Shown piece by piece: positions 32,121 to 44,559 of a stretch of DNA of 64,000 nucleotides. The position numbers and the translations under genes were made by a program. The DNA is from Epinephelus fuscoguttatus. Lineage: Eukaryota; Chordata; Actinopteri; Perciformes; Serranidae. Each line of letters starts with the position of its first letter. The first letter of the stretch is position 1. The stretch spans positions 4,213,501 to 4,277,500 of the forward strand of contig NC_064767.1 of assembly GCF_011397635.1 (NCBI RefSeq), written 5' to 3'. A model generated the notes under the pieces. It did no database searches. It was not told where the DNA came from and was given only the letters and a program-made list of their open reading frames with translations.

Positions 32121-32486
32121 ACTGGTGCCATCCAGCTCAGACTGTGCGTCATTATTAATCTGTTGTGTGGCTGCTGAGCATGTTGGAGATGTTTCCAGCA
32201 TTTCTGAAAACGACACTAATAAATCAAAACCAAAAACCCAAATTACATGTTTTGCTGCACATGATCAAACATGGGAAATGTGCCTTGTTCAGATATTTTA
32301 TCCTGCAGACATACGGCTGAATGAATGCGCCTTGATAAAGTTCAATTCCAAACGTTTTTATTATTATTATTATTGTGCCTGTTATAATTAACTTATCGTC
32401 ATGTAAGTCTGTTTTTAAAAGCAGTTTTTATGCAACTTGTGGTTTAATGAATTGTTTTGACACTCGAGCAGCCGCAGAGCTGCTGA

Positions 32487-32488
<2 letters not shown>

Positions 32489-32541
<53 letters not shown>

Positions 32542-32563
32542 TACATACACACACACACACACA
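32489..32563. repeat. AC/ATAC microsatellite
   Basis: AC run with a short ATAC interruption. Confidence 0.95.
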
Positions 32564-33079
32564 TAGGGACCCGCGGAGTGTTTTCACAGAGCCACTTTAT
32601 GGTTTTATTGCTCCCCATTTACGGAAATCAAAGCAGGAAACAAATGCTCCAAACAGCATTCCAGAAACATCCGGAAAAATGCAAACAGCGTTTAGTCTCT
32701 GCTGGTTGTGGAGGAAAGAACTGCAGTGCGAAACCACACGGGGGGCTCGGCAGGGTGACAGCATTTTACGCACAAGAAATATCAGATTTACGCACGGATT
32801 TTTACAACATTCACAATGTCCAACACTAATTTGTGGAGGAAAATGTGCAGCCTTTAATTATTATGGCAACGAAAAAGCTCCGATTAGTATAAAAAGGGCA
32901 AATTATTTCACTCAAACACCAGAAACAAAAAGAAAAAAATAATTTCTTAAAAAAAAAGAAAGTCAAAAGTAGAATCAAAACAGAATTTAAAAAGAGGGAA
33001 AACACATTGCAGCTACTCAAATCACTGTAAATTATGCTGACCACAAAAGGCGTTATATTTTAATCTCCAATCGCATCAA

Positions 33080-33450
33080 ACCGCAAAGATTAAAGTATTT
33101 TTCCTTTGGCGCCATTATCGAATAAAGCAGCTCTCGGTGCAGGGCCTAATAATTTATGAACCCGCGTGGGAGCAGCAAAAGAAAAAAAAAAAAAAGCAGA
33201 GCACGTGACGGTAATAAAGTGTGTTTTATTGCCGGCCGTTTGACAAGCCCCAAAATATAACTCAGAGAAAATAGCCGACAGGCGGCCAGATGGGATTGGT
33301 AGCCGATATTTGTCCGAAATCAACAGAATGCTCTTTGTGTTGCAGAGAGCAGAAACAGCGGACACGGCTCCGATAATCTGCTTCGATCCGCTCCAACGGG
33401 ATTTTACTGTAACTCACGGCCGTGTTTTAACGCGAGAGTAGCGCAGAACA
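33080..33450. promoter_or_regulatory. Candidate relic promoter or enhancer: E-box plus paired Hox-type sites
   Basis: GGGCCTAATAATTTATGAAC (about 33147), CACGTG at 33202-33207, then GTAATAAAG and TTTTATTGCC facing each other at 33211-33233, then GCCGGCCG. Hox4 in this window also has CACGTG in its proximal promoter. Purely motif-based; no exon follows. Confidence 0.35.
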
Positions 33451-33879
33451 AGTAAGTGTGTCTTGTTTTCATATTTGGCGCAGATATGAAGTTATGACTG
33501 TAAGGAGCAGGGGGGCAGAGGTGGTGGTGATGAGGGGGGGTGGGGGGTGTTCCCCCAATTCAAGCTGTGGTCCGAGGAGCACCCAAAGGCCCCTGTGTAG
33601 GTGACTGAGGGGGTCCAAAGATCCAAACATCCACCTGTAGTCCGACATTTGATCTAATTAAATCATAGTTTGGGCTGAAAGCGCACTCACAGTCTCACGG
33701 ACATTAAAAACACTTTCAAGGCCTTGATTTGATGAAATTCAAGGCGGGGTTCAGGGTAAGACGTGACACTGGGTCACATTAAATGCTTTGATTTCATTTT
33801 CTTTTTTAAACCTTAAACCTTTGTTGTTTTATATAAACTATAATTTCAGAAATTGCTGCTGCACCGAAACAACTATTCA

Positions 33880-34118
33880 CCAGAAGACTAAACATGTCAG
33901 GGATTTGGGAACTGTTTTATAAGATGTGCTCTCTTTTATTATTTATATAACTTAATGCCCTATATTTGGACTACATTGTATCATAGACTGGGTTGTAAAA
34001 TTGTACGTTTTTAATGGTGTATTGTGTTACGTGTGGTGTGTGTGTACCTTTGATGTGTCTGAGGGAAGCCAAGTTTCCACTGAGGTGGACAATAAAATTT
34101 ATCTATATCTATTTAACG
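33880..34118 (+). mobile_element. LINE 3' tail
   Basis: Ends AAGTTTCCACTGAGGTGGAC-AATAAAATTTATC-TATATCTATTT, the form of a fish non-LTR terminus with a TATC-type tail. No coding sequence. Confidence 0.6.
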
Positions 34119-34359
34119 TCCTAAAAATATCCACTATTGAGGTCAGTCATTGATTTTAACGCGTTTTACAGGCCTTTTTTTGTATCCAAAATTTCCAAGG
34201 ACTTTCCAGATTTCCCCTATTTATTTATTTATTTATTTATTTATTAGGGAGGACTGTTGCAGTGACTCACACAGGCTCTATGTTCAGATCTATTCTATAT
34301 TTTTAACGTTAACGGAGGTCTGTGGTTTAACATCGCTTATTTTATAGCAAGTCTTAAAC

Positions 34360-34720
34360 CAGCGTTGGGGAGTAACTAGTTAATTGTAACGTATTGACGT
34401 GATTAAACTACAAATAAATGTAACTGTAATCAGTTAAAGTTACAGAGAAAAATATATAATTAAATCACAGTTCCTTAATAAAAATATTGGTTGCACAGGG
34501 GTTAAATCTCTTGACAAATATCCAGACAGCGCTGGTCAGCAGAGCTGCTGGGACACATTTGATAGCATCAGTCAGGCACTTGTGTGTTCGTTCAGTTAAA
34601 AACATATGTCAGAAAAGTAATTAAAATATTTACATGTGATAAAGCCATTTAAATACAGTTTTAACAGTCTAACTAGTGATCTCTGACCTGTTACACTTCA
34701 AAGTAACCTTCCCATCACTG
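34360..34720. mobile_element. hAT-type MITE, 361 bp
   Basis: The left end CAGCGTTGGGGAGTAACT and, reverse-complemented, the right end CAGTGATGGGAAGGTTACT are imperfect inverted repeats. Flanks are TCTTAAAC (34352-34359) and TCTTTAAC (34721-34728), an 8-bp duplication with one change, as expected for hAT. Confidence 0.75.
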
Positions 34721-34914
34721 TCTTTAACATGATAGGACAGATATGTGCTTGTGTGTGTGTGCACGATCTCCGCAGCATATGTGTTCCTAAGTGAGCATAC
34801 AGTCCATCCTGAAGCGCCTAAATTCTTCCACATGTTGTGGATTACCAGATTTAGGATTCTGACATCATAATCTGCCGTTCAGAGACGACATATTAATAAT
34901 AATTCCTATGTTAA

Positions 34915-35403
34915 CCTTTTGAAACCCGAACAAATTGTCTGGATTTCTTTCAAAAACGTCGGAAGAGCAATGGCCCAAAAATGTGCAAAAAAATAGTAAA
35001 AAGAGAAAATTAAAAGTAAGAAAATGAGTTAAAAAAGAAAAACAAGGAGAGAAAGTTAAAAACAAAGACAGAAATTACCGGAAAAAAAGTGTTTAAATAT
35101 ATTTTTAAAATCCTTGAGAAAAAAACCGAAAGAAAAATCTGTGTCATAATTTTAAAATGTAATAATATATAGTTTTTTTGCCATAGCTTTTTCTTTTTTC
35201 CCCCTGGGTTTTTATTTAATTATTTATTTAAAATAATTATCTGAATCTATTAATATTTTGCAATAGTTGGGACATGTCCTACCAAGTTGCTCATCGCCTT
35301 TGCCCCTATTTTTTGTTTTGAAAGAAATCGCAAATATTTAATCGAAATTAAAAACTTGTCTGAAAGCAGCACAACAGAAATGATGTCGTTCCAGGTTTCA
35401 GAG
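34915..35403. mobile_element. TTAA-flanked MITE, copy 1 (489 bp)
   Basis: TTAA lies on both sides (34911-34914 and 35404-35407). The ends are CCTTTTGAAACCCGAAC and, inverted, CTCTGAAACCTGGAAC. Matches the copy at 59225-59685 through most of its length, for example CATAATTTTAAA-TGTAATAATA and AGTTGCTCATCGCC / AGTTACTCAATGC. TTAA duplication suggests piggyBac-type mobilisation. Confidence 0.65.
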
Positions 35404-35449
35404 TTAATCAAAGTTAAATTGGCGATAGTAGCCACTGAAATTAAGCTTT

Positions 35450-36420
35450 AATGATATTCTATCGGAAAACACATTTCAGGTTTCTCTGCAGGAGTCGTCA
35501 CTTGAGCACCTTCAGCAGCGACCTGTCGTCAGACTGACTCTGCACAGTGATTTCCTGTCTTGCTCGTGTCGCTGGATGTTTTAAGTGTATATATGTAAAC
35601 ACGGTTTGAGTTATCAGGAGTTATGGCACTTTCTCGACATGCTAAATTTTTACGACTATCTGTGCTGCTCACACCAAACCTCCTCTCCTCTCCTCCCTCC
35701 TCTGCAGCTGTAAACAGGAGCGAGAGGAGAAACTGTACAGCAGCAGTTTATGACCAGGAGGAGAAAATTCTGATTACAGTCACAGCTGGGGGCGCGCGTG
35801 ACAGACACAAATACACGACATCAGTGACATGAATCTCTCAAACTACCTTTAACCAAATCATGTGCAGGGTCGGAGAGCACATTTGGTGCAGGGACTGTTT
35901 CAGGTGCAGTGGACTGTGCACAAATGTTCTGTAGACTGGCGGTTTCAGCCAGAGGAAGCATTTTGTTAATTCTTATTTTATTATAATGGTCGAAAACATT
36001 TTGTATTTAGATAATATTCAGCAACACTTACAGCCTCTGTGATGCAAAGGGTTTTAAACCCAGACTTAGGCCTATTCACTATAATATACTGATGTTTGAA
36101 GCAGGATGTTCTAATCTATTTTAATAATAAGTTTACAGTCTACACTATTTTGGAAACATAAATAAATACATAAATAAGCCACAGCCTACAATTTCCTTCA
36201 GTCGATTATTTAATTTTTTTAATTTTTTTTTTTTTTTAATTTATCGTCTTCGCCGTGTTATTTAGACTACTTCTTTTTTTACCTTCTGGGCCATTAAATT
36301 GATCTGAGGCTTATCCCAATTTGCTCATCAATAAACCAATAATTTCCACATGTTGCTTTCTGCAGCTGCTGGCATAAATATATATATAAAATTCTGCAAT
36401 CTTATATTTTATTCTTCATT
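35450..36420. other. Spacer, no gene seen
   Basis: A short open frame at 35623-35832 has no recognised family. Remainder AT-rich with poly-T near 36225. Confidence 0.4.
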
Positions 36421-37260
36421 TACAGTCATATTTCGAGGCTCCTTTTCGCTCGCACTGGTCAGCCTGAGACGGTGCATGTGTTCCCATGCAGGGCTGGAGG
36501 TCGCAGTTAATGTCTAAACCGGGTTAGAGCAGCTCTCAGCTCGGCTTTGACCCGGCAACGGGCCGGGGGCGGAGGGGTGAGCCGGCGGTCAGCCTGTCTA
36601 AGATGAAAAAGTGAAACGACCCCGAGAAAGAAAAGCCACTTGTGAATGGCTTTATATGACAGAGAGGCAGAGTTTGTCTAAAAAGGCTGATATAAGAAAA
36701 GCAGCTGTTAAATGAGCTCAGAGGACTGCGGGAGAGATTAAAATATAATCTGCAATGTAAAAATCAGGACAGCATGTTCAACAATAGAGGAACTCATGGT
36801 GCACAAATGGTGATCAATACCTTGCCAATAATTGAAAAGTGATATATGAGGGGTGATTAAACGGCAGGAATAATTAGTGAAGGGAAACAATCTATTTATT
36901 TAGATTAAATCAGTGGATTATATTTGATAAAAAATGGCCATTTTCTCGCACTTTAACCCTTTAATTTCAAACCAGCATTCGCCTTTTCACAACAATAATC
37001 CATCCACAGAGAGCTGTGAAACAATGGGCTCGCGACTCCCGCAGGCCGCGTGAACTCTGGATGGTCCCCAGCTCGAGCCCCTGCGTGGCCCTGTCCAGCG
37101 CGAGGACTAATGAAACGGTGAACCAGCGGTCAACGATTCTGATTGACCCTCGCGCGACCTGACGGCAGCTAGGCTACATTCTCACAGAAGAATGCTCTTT
37201 CAAAAAGCGAAACATCTCCCTGTTGTTGTTGTTGCCTCTAAAAAGGAGTCCGCCAAAGTT
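36420..37260. promoter_or_regulatory. Candidate regulatory region: GC-rich shoulders around an AT-rich, TAAT-dense core
   Basis: GC-rich stretches (36480-36600 and 37020-37160) bracket sequence dense in TAATT/ATTA cores (36735-36960, for example CCAATAATTG, GGAATAATTAG). It is free of obvious repeats, 3-4 kb before mir-10d. Inference from composition and motif density. Confidence 0.3.
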
Positions 37261-37269
37261 CAGAGCTGT

Positions 37270-40190
37270 GGAGCTCCATTCAGAAGGTGCGAGCTAATGA
37301 TTCCTGCATTCAACCCCCCCATTCAGCTGCAGAGTTTGGGCTGGAATCAGTGTGAAAAATGAAAAGTTTTAGGTCAAAGTCCTTTTTAGTGCAGGCGTGG
37401 ATTAATAGTCCTGAGCTGAATAGATATTTGAGCATTTTGTACTTTTTCATCTGCAGGACAGGAGCTCCAAACTCCTGAAACTGCACCTTCATTACTCAAC
37501 TGAATCCATTCAAAATGTTAAAAATCAATGTTTAGCTCAGCTGCAAAACTCTTCATGTTTTGTGTTCAAACCAATCTTGCTTGCTGTTTCTCTCACTATG
37601 TGCTACCCAAGCTTTTTAGCTTTAACAACAAATGGTTCAGAGCAGAGTTTTCAGCAGCTCCTCACTCAAACAGCCCTGGGAATAAACAGCAGAAATGAGT
37701 TCCTGCTGGGATGCAGAAAATTGCCCTAAGGCAAGATCTGGGAACAGACAATCCCTGTGGCAACTTGTTCCAAACATACAGTTAATACACATGAACAACA
37801 GCTCCTATTTGCACCAGGAAATGTCAGCTATATATTCCTAATAATATATTACCATGTATGAATAAAGACATGAGATGTGGGAATGGAAAAATGAAAAAAA
37901 AAAAAAAAAAAAGAGTATGAGCATAAATAAATGGGGTGGGATAGAAACCAGTATATGATAACATATATTTTACCCTTTGTCTAATACATACTGACGCAAG
38001 ACCAGTGAACAAAGAGACAAAAACAACAATATGATATCAGCTATATCTGTGAAATGCCTCTCACCGCCTGATTATAATTCAGACCTTGGATATATAGCCT
38101 GCGGCGCTTCCACTGGCCAGCAGACGACAGATGTTGAATCATAAACATCTATAGCGGCTGCGGACCATCATCTGTGTGTTTCAGCAGGATCTAAATGGGA
38201 AATTTAAGACTCGCCCTCAGGGCCACATTTGTTCAAACATTGCAGCCTCCATTTTTTAGACCAATCTGAGGTCCAGGCAAAGTTTGCAAACTGCTATCAG
38301 CCAACATCTCCATGCTGGTCACGTTTGCACTGCGGCTGGTAGCTTGTAAACAGGCTGGTGGCTTGTTCAGCAACTTTGGCAGATGACCAACTGTCATTAA
38401 CCGTAGATAGCTGGTGAAGCTGTGGAAAAGGTGGATGAACCAACTGATCGAGCCTCGATTGTTCCTGGTTATTATCAAATGTTTAAAATAACAAAATATA
38501 CGAGGGCTGTTCAACCACGTGAGGCCATCAGTAACAAACTATAGCCTGTTTTCCGCAGACATTGCACAACAGGGCAACTACGAAGTCCCTCCTTTATGCT
38601 GCTTTTGCATTTTTGCACAGAACCAAACAACAGCGGCATCATGGCGCTCCACTGTGGGATTTTCAGGCTTCTGGGAAAGCCGCTAGCCTTGCAGCAAATT
38701 TTTCCCAGAGGCCACTCTCAGTATTGCAGTGACAAAATCCCCTGCGGCTGAAAAATCATTTCCCCATAGACCACCATAATAAAAGAGACGTTTGTAAAAC
38801 TGTTGACAGGACACCTACAACTGCCAACAAGACCAATTATGAATCTTTCCATCGTGAATTCTATTGACATATTCTATCGCATCATCTTGGAGTCTGTTAT
38901 CTAGTTACTATTAAAGTCTATGCATTTAACATGACAGCATCGGCCTCTAGTGTGACATATAACATACATGTTGGCAGTGCTTTTAAAACACTGTCCCTGT
39001 TATATGGCGGCTAATCTCGTCCTCTGCTGGAGGGTAAGGGACTCCTGGACCTCACTGTTTTCCCAATTTGTGGACATTTTCAGCTACTGTTCTTCCTCTT
39101 TGAGTTAGCTGCTAACTGCTATCAGCTACTTTTTAAATCTCCTGGGGAAGGCTGCTCATAACACGTCGTCAAAACATCACAGCTGTCCTGCCCATGATCC
39201 TGTCCTGCATTCTGTCCCTTTTACACAGATGCTGGTTCTGCACTGTTACTACCTCCGCTGCTGATTTAAAGGCGAGACAACTCTGTCCCCGCTCCCCACG
39301 ACTGTCAGCCTACCTTTTAAGAAAAAAGCAAGATGGAACAACTGCACAATATTCCTGCCTTGAAGAGGCAGCGTAAAAGGAGCTTATAGCATGAGTCAGG
39401 TTTCTCTTCTGTGGAAGAAAATCATTCATTTCCACTGTTTTTACAGTTCTATATGTACTCATGACACTTTTTCCAATCCAGCATAATGATATACATCTTT
39501 GTAAAATAGCCATGGTCACACATACTGATTAGGAATGCTCTTGCAGTGCAGAGCTGAATGATGTACGATGATGAAGAGGGTTCAAACATCATGATTTCAG
39601 TATTTCTGACACTGCTATGTGGTTTAATTACGACAAATGAGACTGTGGGTGGAAAGAAAACGTATCTACTGGTGTTGTTGATGCAAGTTTTTAAAAGTAT
39701 TCTTTAGAGTTTCACTTGTACACCATGTGCCATTATGATAAACTTTTAGCTCCCTCTCCGGTGGAAACGCAGCTCCCCTTCCGGCTATTTACCTCTGTAA
39801 ATCTCTCTCTCACTGTGCTGCTACAAGACAGATTTCATACAGATATCCCAACCTGATATCCACCATGTTGTTGAGGCTGCCAGTCCTCGAGATAACAGTC
39901 TTGCTTGCTTGCAGTAATTACACATATGTATCAGAATTAATGTGGTGTACCTTAATGAGTTATCGATGTCAAAAAGCTACATGCTACAAGCACCGTTAAT
40001 GGTTTCAATCAATTACACAGTGACACTGATACATCATGTGTTGAGCAATGGAAACACCTCTATAAAAAATGAAGGGATGGGTTGAGTTGTGAGTCGAAGC
40101 AAATACAATCAAAGGAAAAAATCTCTGTGAGAAGGTGTGAGTGTAAATCTCTGTCAGCAACCAAAAGAAGTCATCAGCGGTGAGCCGTGA
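37270..40190. other. Spacer before mir-10d, repeats suspected, no gene seen
   Basis: The 38230-39000 part looks like a dispersed repeat by style (CCCAGAGGCCACTCTCAGTA near 38704, CCCATAGACCACC near 38764), but I cannot name it. An A-run is at about 37890. Small frames are unconvincing. Confidence 0.35.
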
Positions 40191-40195
40191 CATTA

Positions 40196-40286
40196 AGCGT
40201 CGCCTATATATACCCTGTAGAACCGAATGTGTGTGGAGCTGCCTCAGTCACAGATTGGGTTCTAGGGGAGTCTATGGGTGATGACT
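40196..40286 (+). ncRNA. mir10d: mir-10 family microRNA hairpin (mir-10d)
   Basis: The 5p arm at 40211-40233 begins TACCCTGTAGAACCGAATGT and ends GTG, which I recognise as mature miR-10d (G where miR-10b has T near the 3' end). The 3p arm at about 40249-40273 contains CAGATTGGGTTCTAGGGGAG. The two arms pair well (for example TAGAACC with GGTTCTA, and CCC with GGG) around a loop of roughly 15-20 bases. miR-10 genes sit just 5' of Hox4 across animals; here the spacing to the Hox4 start is 4.5 kb. miR-10 represses Hox and other mRNAs after transcription. The host transcript and its promoter are not visible to me. Confidence 0.95.
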
Positions 40287-40289
40287 AAC

Positions 40290-42170
40290 CATCGATCAAA
40301 ATCAGAGGGAGAGGAATGAAAAACCAACGACTGTTAACAGTGCTTTTGCTCTGTGGTCCTGCTCTCTTTCACTTTCTACAACTCACACTTTCCTGGAGGC
40401 TACGGCTGTCTACACATCGAGCAGCACCAATGGGGTGAACGAGGGGAAGTTAGATTGTCATGTCATTCTTTGCTATTTGCATCCAAACTGATCACCAGGA
40501 TGGTTTGGATGAGCAGAGTTACACACAGATGTCATTACACTGTGATTACACCAATTCTCTGGCAGCGTTTAAGTCCGCTCAGTTGAGTCTTGATTAAGAA
40601 AGCTATTTAGCTGCAGCAAAAAGCTTAAAGCAATACCTCTCCCCCAAAAGATCATTAGAAGATCAATTAATCAGTTTGGGAAGGAAAGATTTTTCTTGCG
40701 TGCCTTCATGTTGGACAAAGAATCCAAAAAGAGAAAATTCTGGCAGACTGCGTTTAACACCAGCTAAACTGTTTCAAAACATCCATTTACAAGCTCTCAC
40801 ACAACTCGTGCAGTATGATCCAAGTCTCATTTATCCAGTTGTCTGTTCGGTCAACCTTATTGCCAATAAAGATTTTGGCAATGTACCATGTACCATTCAT
40901 TAAAGGGACACCTCACAGATTTTCAACCGGCTTTGTATTGTAACACTGTGGGTAGTTCATGAACTATGGTAAACGTCCCTGCATCCAACCAGTGCCTAGA
41001 TCTACCTGCTCCCCTCCCAGCGAAACTCAACCAGATGACATGTTATGCATGCATGTTGCTTCTGCATTTTTTTTGTATTGACCACCAATAGGCCCCCAGA
41101 AGGTGCGCCAATTTTACATAGTGGCCAAAAGTGGAACTACACTGTCTGGGTCTGTCATGTCATGCCATGGGGCCCAAAAGACTTCTTCCCATAGACTTGT
41201 ATTGGGAAAGAGACATCTGTAAATCAGTGGATACATTTTTTTCAGCTTCACAACCCCCGCAAAATGTTTCGTTTCATTATCAAGATTTGAGTTGTTCAGT
41301 TTGATGACATTTCAAAAGTCTAAGAAGAGCTGCAAGATTAAATCATTTCATCCCCATTCAAGTTTGTGAACTGCTAAACCCGAAGTTAGCTGTCCAGCCA
41401 GTGAAAGCCATCTGCACTTGGCTGCCGAAAGTTTAGTGTGCTTGCTCTTTGGGTGCCATAATGCAGAAGATCCAGGTAATTTCAAACCATGGAAATAGAG
41501 CTTTTTTGGCTTCAAGCTCCACTGAGCAGCTTTCAAAGGAGTGAACGGCCCGCCTCTAATACTGTATCCAGGTCTCTTAATATATCCGTGCCGGCCACCC
41601 ATGCCTCCACTGCGAACACAAAGAGTATGGATCAAGTGGCAGGCCTGCCCCTCTTTCCCTCTCAAACTCAGATCAAACAGTAATAACTCTCACCTAAAAT
41701 GTTTTCAGAAACAGATTTAGGGCCGTGTTTAGCTGTAATTGCAAGAGTTCTCAGAGGCTGAGAAAATCTGAAATCAACTGTTAAGACTAAGCAGCGCTGA
41801 TCAAATATAAACCAAGACAAGAGTCACCGCATTGTCTTTTTTCTCATCTCAAATGTTTTCAGAAACATGGCTTAGCTTACTGTTTAACTGTAATACAAGA
41901 TTGTTTGGTACCAGCCAGCCGCCATTGTGTCAAACGGACAAGTTAGCATTATGTCACCCAGGAGCAGGAACATTTACTGGTCTGACGTGCATTTTGCCTT
42001 CTGGTAGTTGTTGGTTCTCTACCTCTTAAGCAAAAGCAAACCATATCCTTTTTCTCTGTTTTCTCTAGTCCTGTAGCACCGATTTAAAAAGTAGTTGCGT
42101 CTTTCTACTGCATGAACAGCCCAGTTTACAGCCCAGACTATCTTTACAATGGTAAAATAGTTCTCTAACC
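40290..42170. other. Spacer after mir-10d, repeat-like, no gene seen
   Basis: 40905-41340 resembles fish dispersed repeats (CCCATAGACTTGTATTGGGA near 41188). Open frames near 41348-41683 overlap on both strands and match no family I know. Confidence 0.35.
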
Positions 42171-42179
42171 AAAACAAAC

Positions 42180-42460
42180 TGCTTGATTATGGTTAGGAAA
42201 AGATCATGTTTTGGCTTAAAACATCCAGTTTTACAGGCACAATCCCAGCAGCGATATCTTGGTAAAAAGCTACTGCTTTTTGTGGCACTGCCCCTGCTGG
42301 TTAAAACACAACCAGTTTTGCTGTTTGTTGGTCTCATATGGTGGCAGCTTGGCGGGCATCTAACCCACCTCCCAATGACATAGTCAATTTGTATACTTGG
42401 TCACTTTAGAAATGCTGATATATGTTTGAAACATGCATTTGCAGGAACATACAGTGCAAA
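42180..42460. mobile_element. MITE-like element, copy 2 of a three-copy family
   Basis: Carries TTATGGTTAGGAAAAGATCA (42187) and ends TGCAGGAACATACAGTGCAAACATT, matching the copy at 59780-60314 (TGCAGAAACATACAGTGCAAACATT) and part of the copy at 10671. Confidence 0.5.
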
Positions 42461-42469
42461 CATTTTCTT

Positions 42470-43530
42470 CTGCTGACGGGGCTGGATCAGTGTGTCCCAA
42501 ACACATGCATTTTGGCTGAAACTTTATTGTTAAAAACACTCCTGCAAAAACAGTGCATTCACTCCTCGTCCATGCATGAGGTGAGTGCAGTGTAAGTGAA
42601 AATGCATCTGTTTAGGAAACAGTGAGCATACGACTGGATAAATGAGACTTGGGTTACACTGCACAGGTTGTAGATGGATATAGTTTTGTGTTTTAAATGT
42701 GGACCCTTATGACTGCAATTCATCAAGAATTCTTTCTGTGTCTGGATTTTTCATGCGCCATGGAGGCATGCAAGAAAAACAGTTTCCTTCCTGAATTCAA
42801 CGTAACACAGGTTAAGAAACTGACACGCAAATGATCACTTGGAGGGTGAAGTATTCCTTTAAACACAGGAAAAAGTAAAGGCAACAAGACTTGCTGCCTC
42901 AATGATGTGAACATCTGCAGCCCACTATCCATAAAGAAAGGCTGTGTGGAGTATTTCTGAGTATTTTGAAGCGATTTGCTTACACAAAACTTAACACTAT
43001 ATTAACATGTATGCTGACACCCTGACTAACATGCATAAAATCCACCTTTCAGTTTGTTTTCTTTACTACAATATATGATTTAAATTTGTTGGCACACATG
43101 CATCCATTTCCCATTTTGTTGTCTACAGATATGTTGCTTTATCTTGCCAAATGTCTGAAATTGAAGCTTAAAAATAAGTGGCTGAAAATCCTCCTGTGAA
43201 ATTCTAACACAAGCAGTTACACCAAATCATGGTGTAGGGGCTTTGCTCAGTGCATCTCAGGAAGCTGCTGAGGCAAGGGACTCCTTCACTGCCCAGACTT
43301 GTTTTCACGTTTAAATGCTCTGCCTGTTGGATGGCATTAGTCCACCACTGCCTATAAAACACAAGAAAATATTCAAAGTGACATAAAAGTGAGATTTAGT
43401 CACTTTATCACCGTTCTAGTAGCTTATCAGTCATTTTCTGTCATCCATTATGAGCCACTCTGAACAGATGACTCATTAGATCAGATATATTAAGCCCATA
43501 TAATCCTTAGTTCACTTGTGCTCTGTCAGC
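42470..43530. other. Spacer, no gene seen
   Basis: AT-leaning unique-looking sequence without recognised motifs or coding potential. Confidence 0.4.
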
Positions 43531-43539
43531 CATGCCAAA

Positions 43540-44345
43540 ACCCTCAAACCATTTACACCCTCCGCATGAGCTCCTTTAATGCCTCAGCCAGGCAAAAACA
43601 TTTCCTTCCTCCGCTCTTTATTAGAGCATTATTACAGGGCATATTAGGCAGAAGTAATACGACATCGCAGGGCTTATTAAGAGCTTTTGGCTGAGCATCA
43701 GACCTTCAGCGTCCTCAGAGAGCAGCAGCTGCAGCCAAAGGAGAAGTCTTCATGAGATCCTGGAGGATATAACACGGATTTATGATCTGATCCTCACTGC
43801 TAAGGTGGTTTTTTTTAGGACATGGCATTTGTGATTTAGCATTTTGGACTGCGTTTTAGCGCAAGATAAAATATTTACGCATAAGGTGCGCACGGAATAG
43901 CTACAAGCTCCCTCATTACGACTTTTCCTCCATGTGAGGGCTCAAATTTAACATATTTATCTCTTTGGATTTGCGTAATTCGCTTTCATTTTTCAGCCCT
44001 GTCGCGTTTCTCTCTCGTTTCGGTGTCATTTTTTAAGCCCGGGAATGTCTTTAAAAAGCCGAGTTGGTGGCGGTGGTGAGCGGGACACCTCGGGCTGACC
44101 CCGGCCCGAACAAAGCCAACTACTAGTCACTGTCTGGGAACCTTTTATCTCATTCTTTTATTGGAGGCCTTTCTGACCGGCCATGTTTTGTTGTCCGTCC
44201 TTTGACTCGCCACAAGGCCAAATATGGCCCCGCAGCCCCTCAATATGGGCCAGATTAATTTTTCAGCTCCGGCCATCTGTGAGGGGGTAAAAGTCACTCA
44301 GCCAAAAGTCATAAATCTACAGTCCGTGCGTTTTCAATAGGTGCT
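43540..44345. promoter_or_regulatory. Candidate Hox4 upstream control region
   Basis: Low-repeat sequence with many homeodomain-type cores, including TTTATTAGAGCATTATTAC around 43617-43635, GCTTATTAAGAGC near 43671, and CAGATTAATTTTTCAG near 44250. It also has two overlapping CCATATTTGG-like strings (CAAATATGGCC near 44219, CAATATGGGCC near 44241). Density and position suggest an auto- or cross-regulatory element, but this is inference from motifs only. Confidence 0.35.
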
Positions 44346-44388
44346 GTGTGTGGGAGGGGGTGGGGAGGGGCAGATAGAGACACAAGAT

Positions 44389-44390
<2 letters not shown>

Positions 44391-44431
<41 letters not shown>
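44391..44431. repeat. GATA microsatellite
   Basis: About ten GATA units, 350 bp before the Hox4 start. Confidence 0.95.
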
Positions 44432-44559
44432 GAATAGCCTAACTAAACATAATTAATTCTTGATGATAATTAGTCTCCATGAGGTCTAAAGGATTCTTAA
44501 CCTTATTCTCAAACATCTATTCTTAAACATTTTCCCCGCCACCAGAGCTTCATTAGTCC

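Noticed and set aside
38230..39380. Protein-coding gene in the region before mir-10d
   Set aside because: Frames are short, overlap on both strands and match nothing; sequence style suggests a dispersed repeat.
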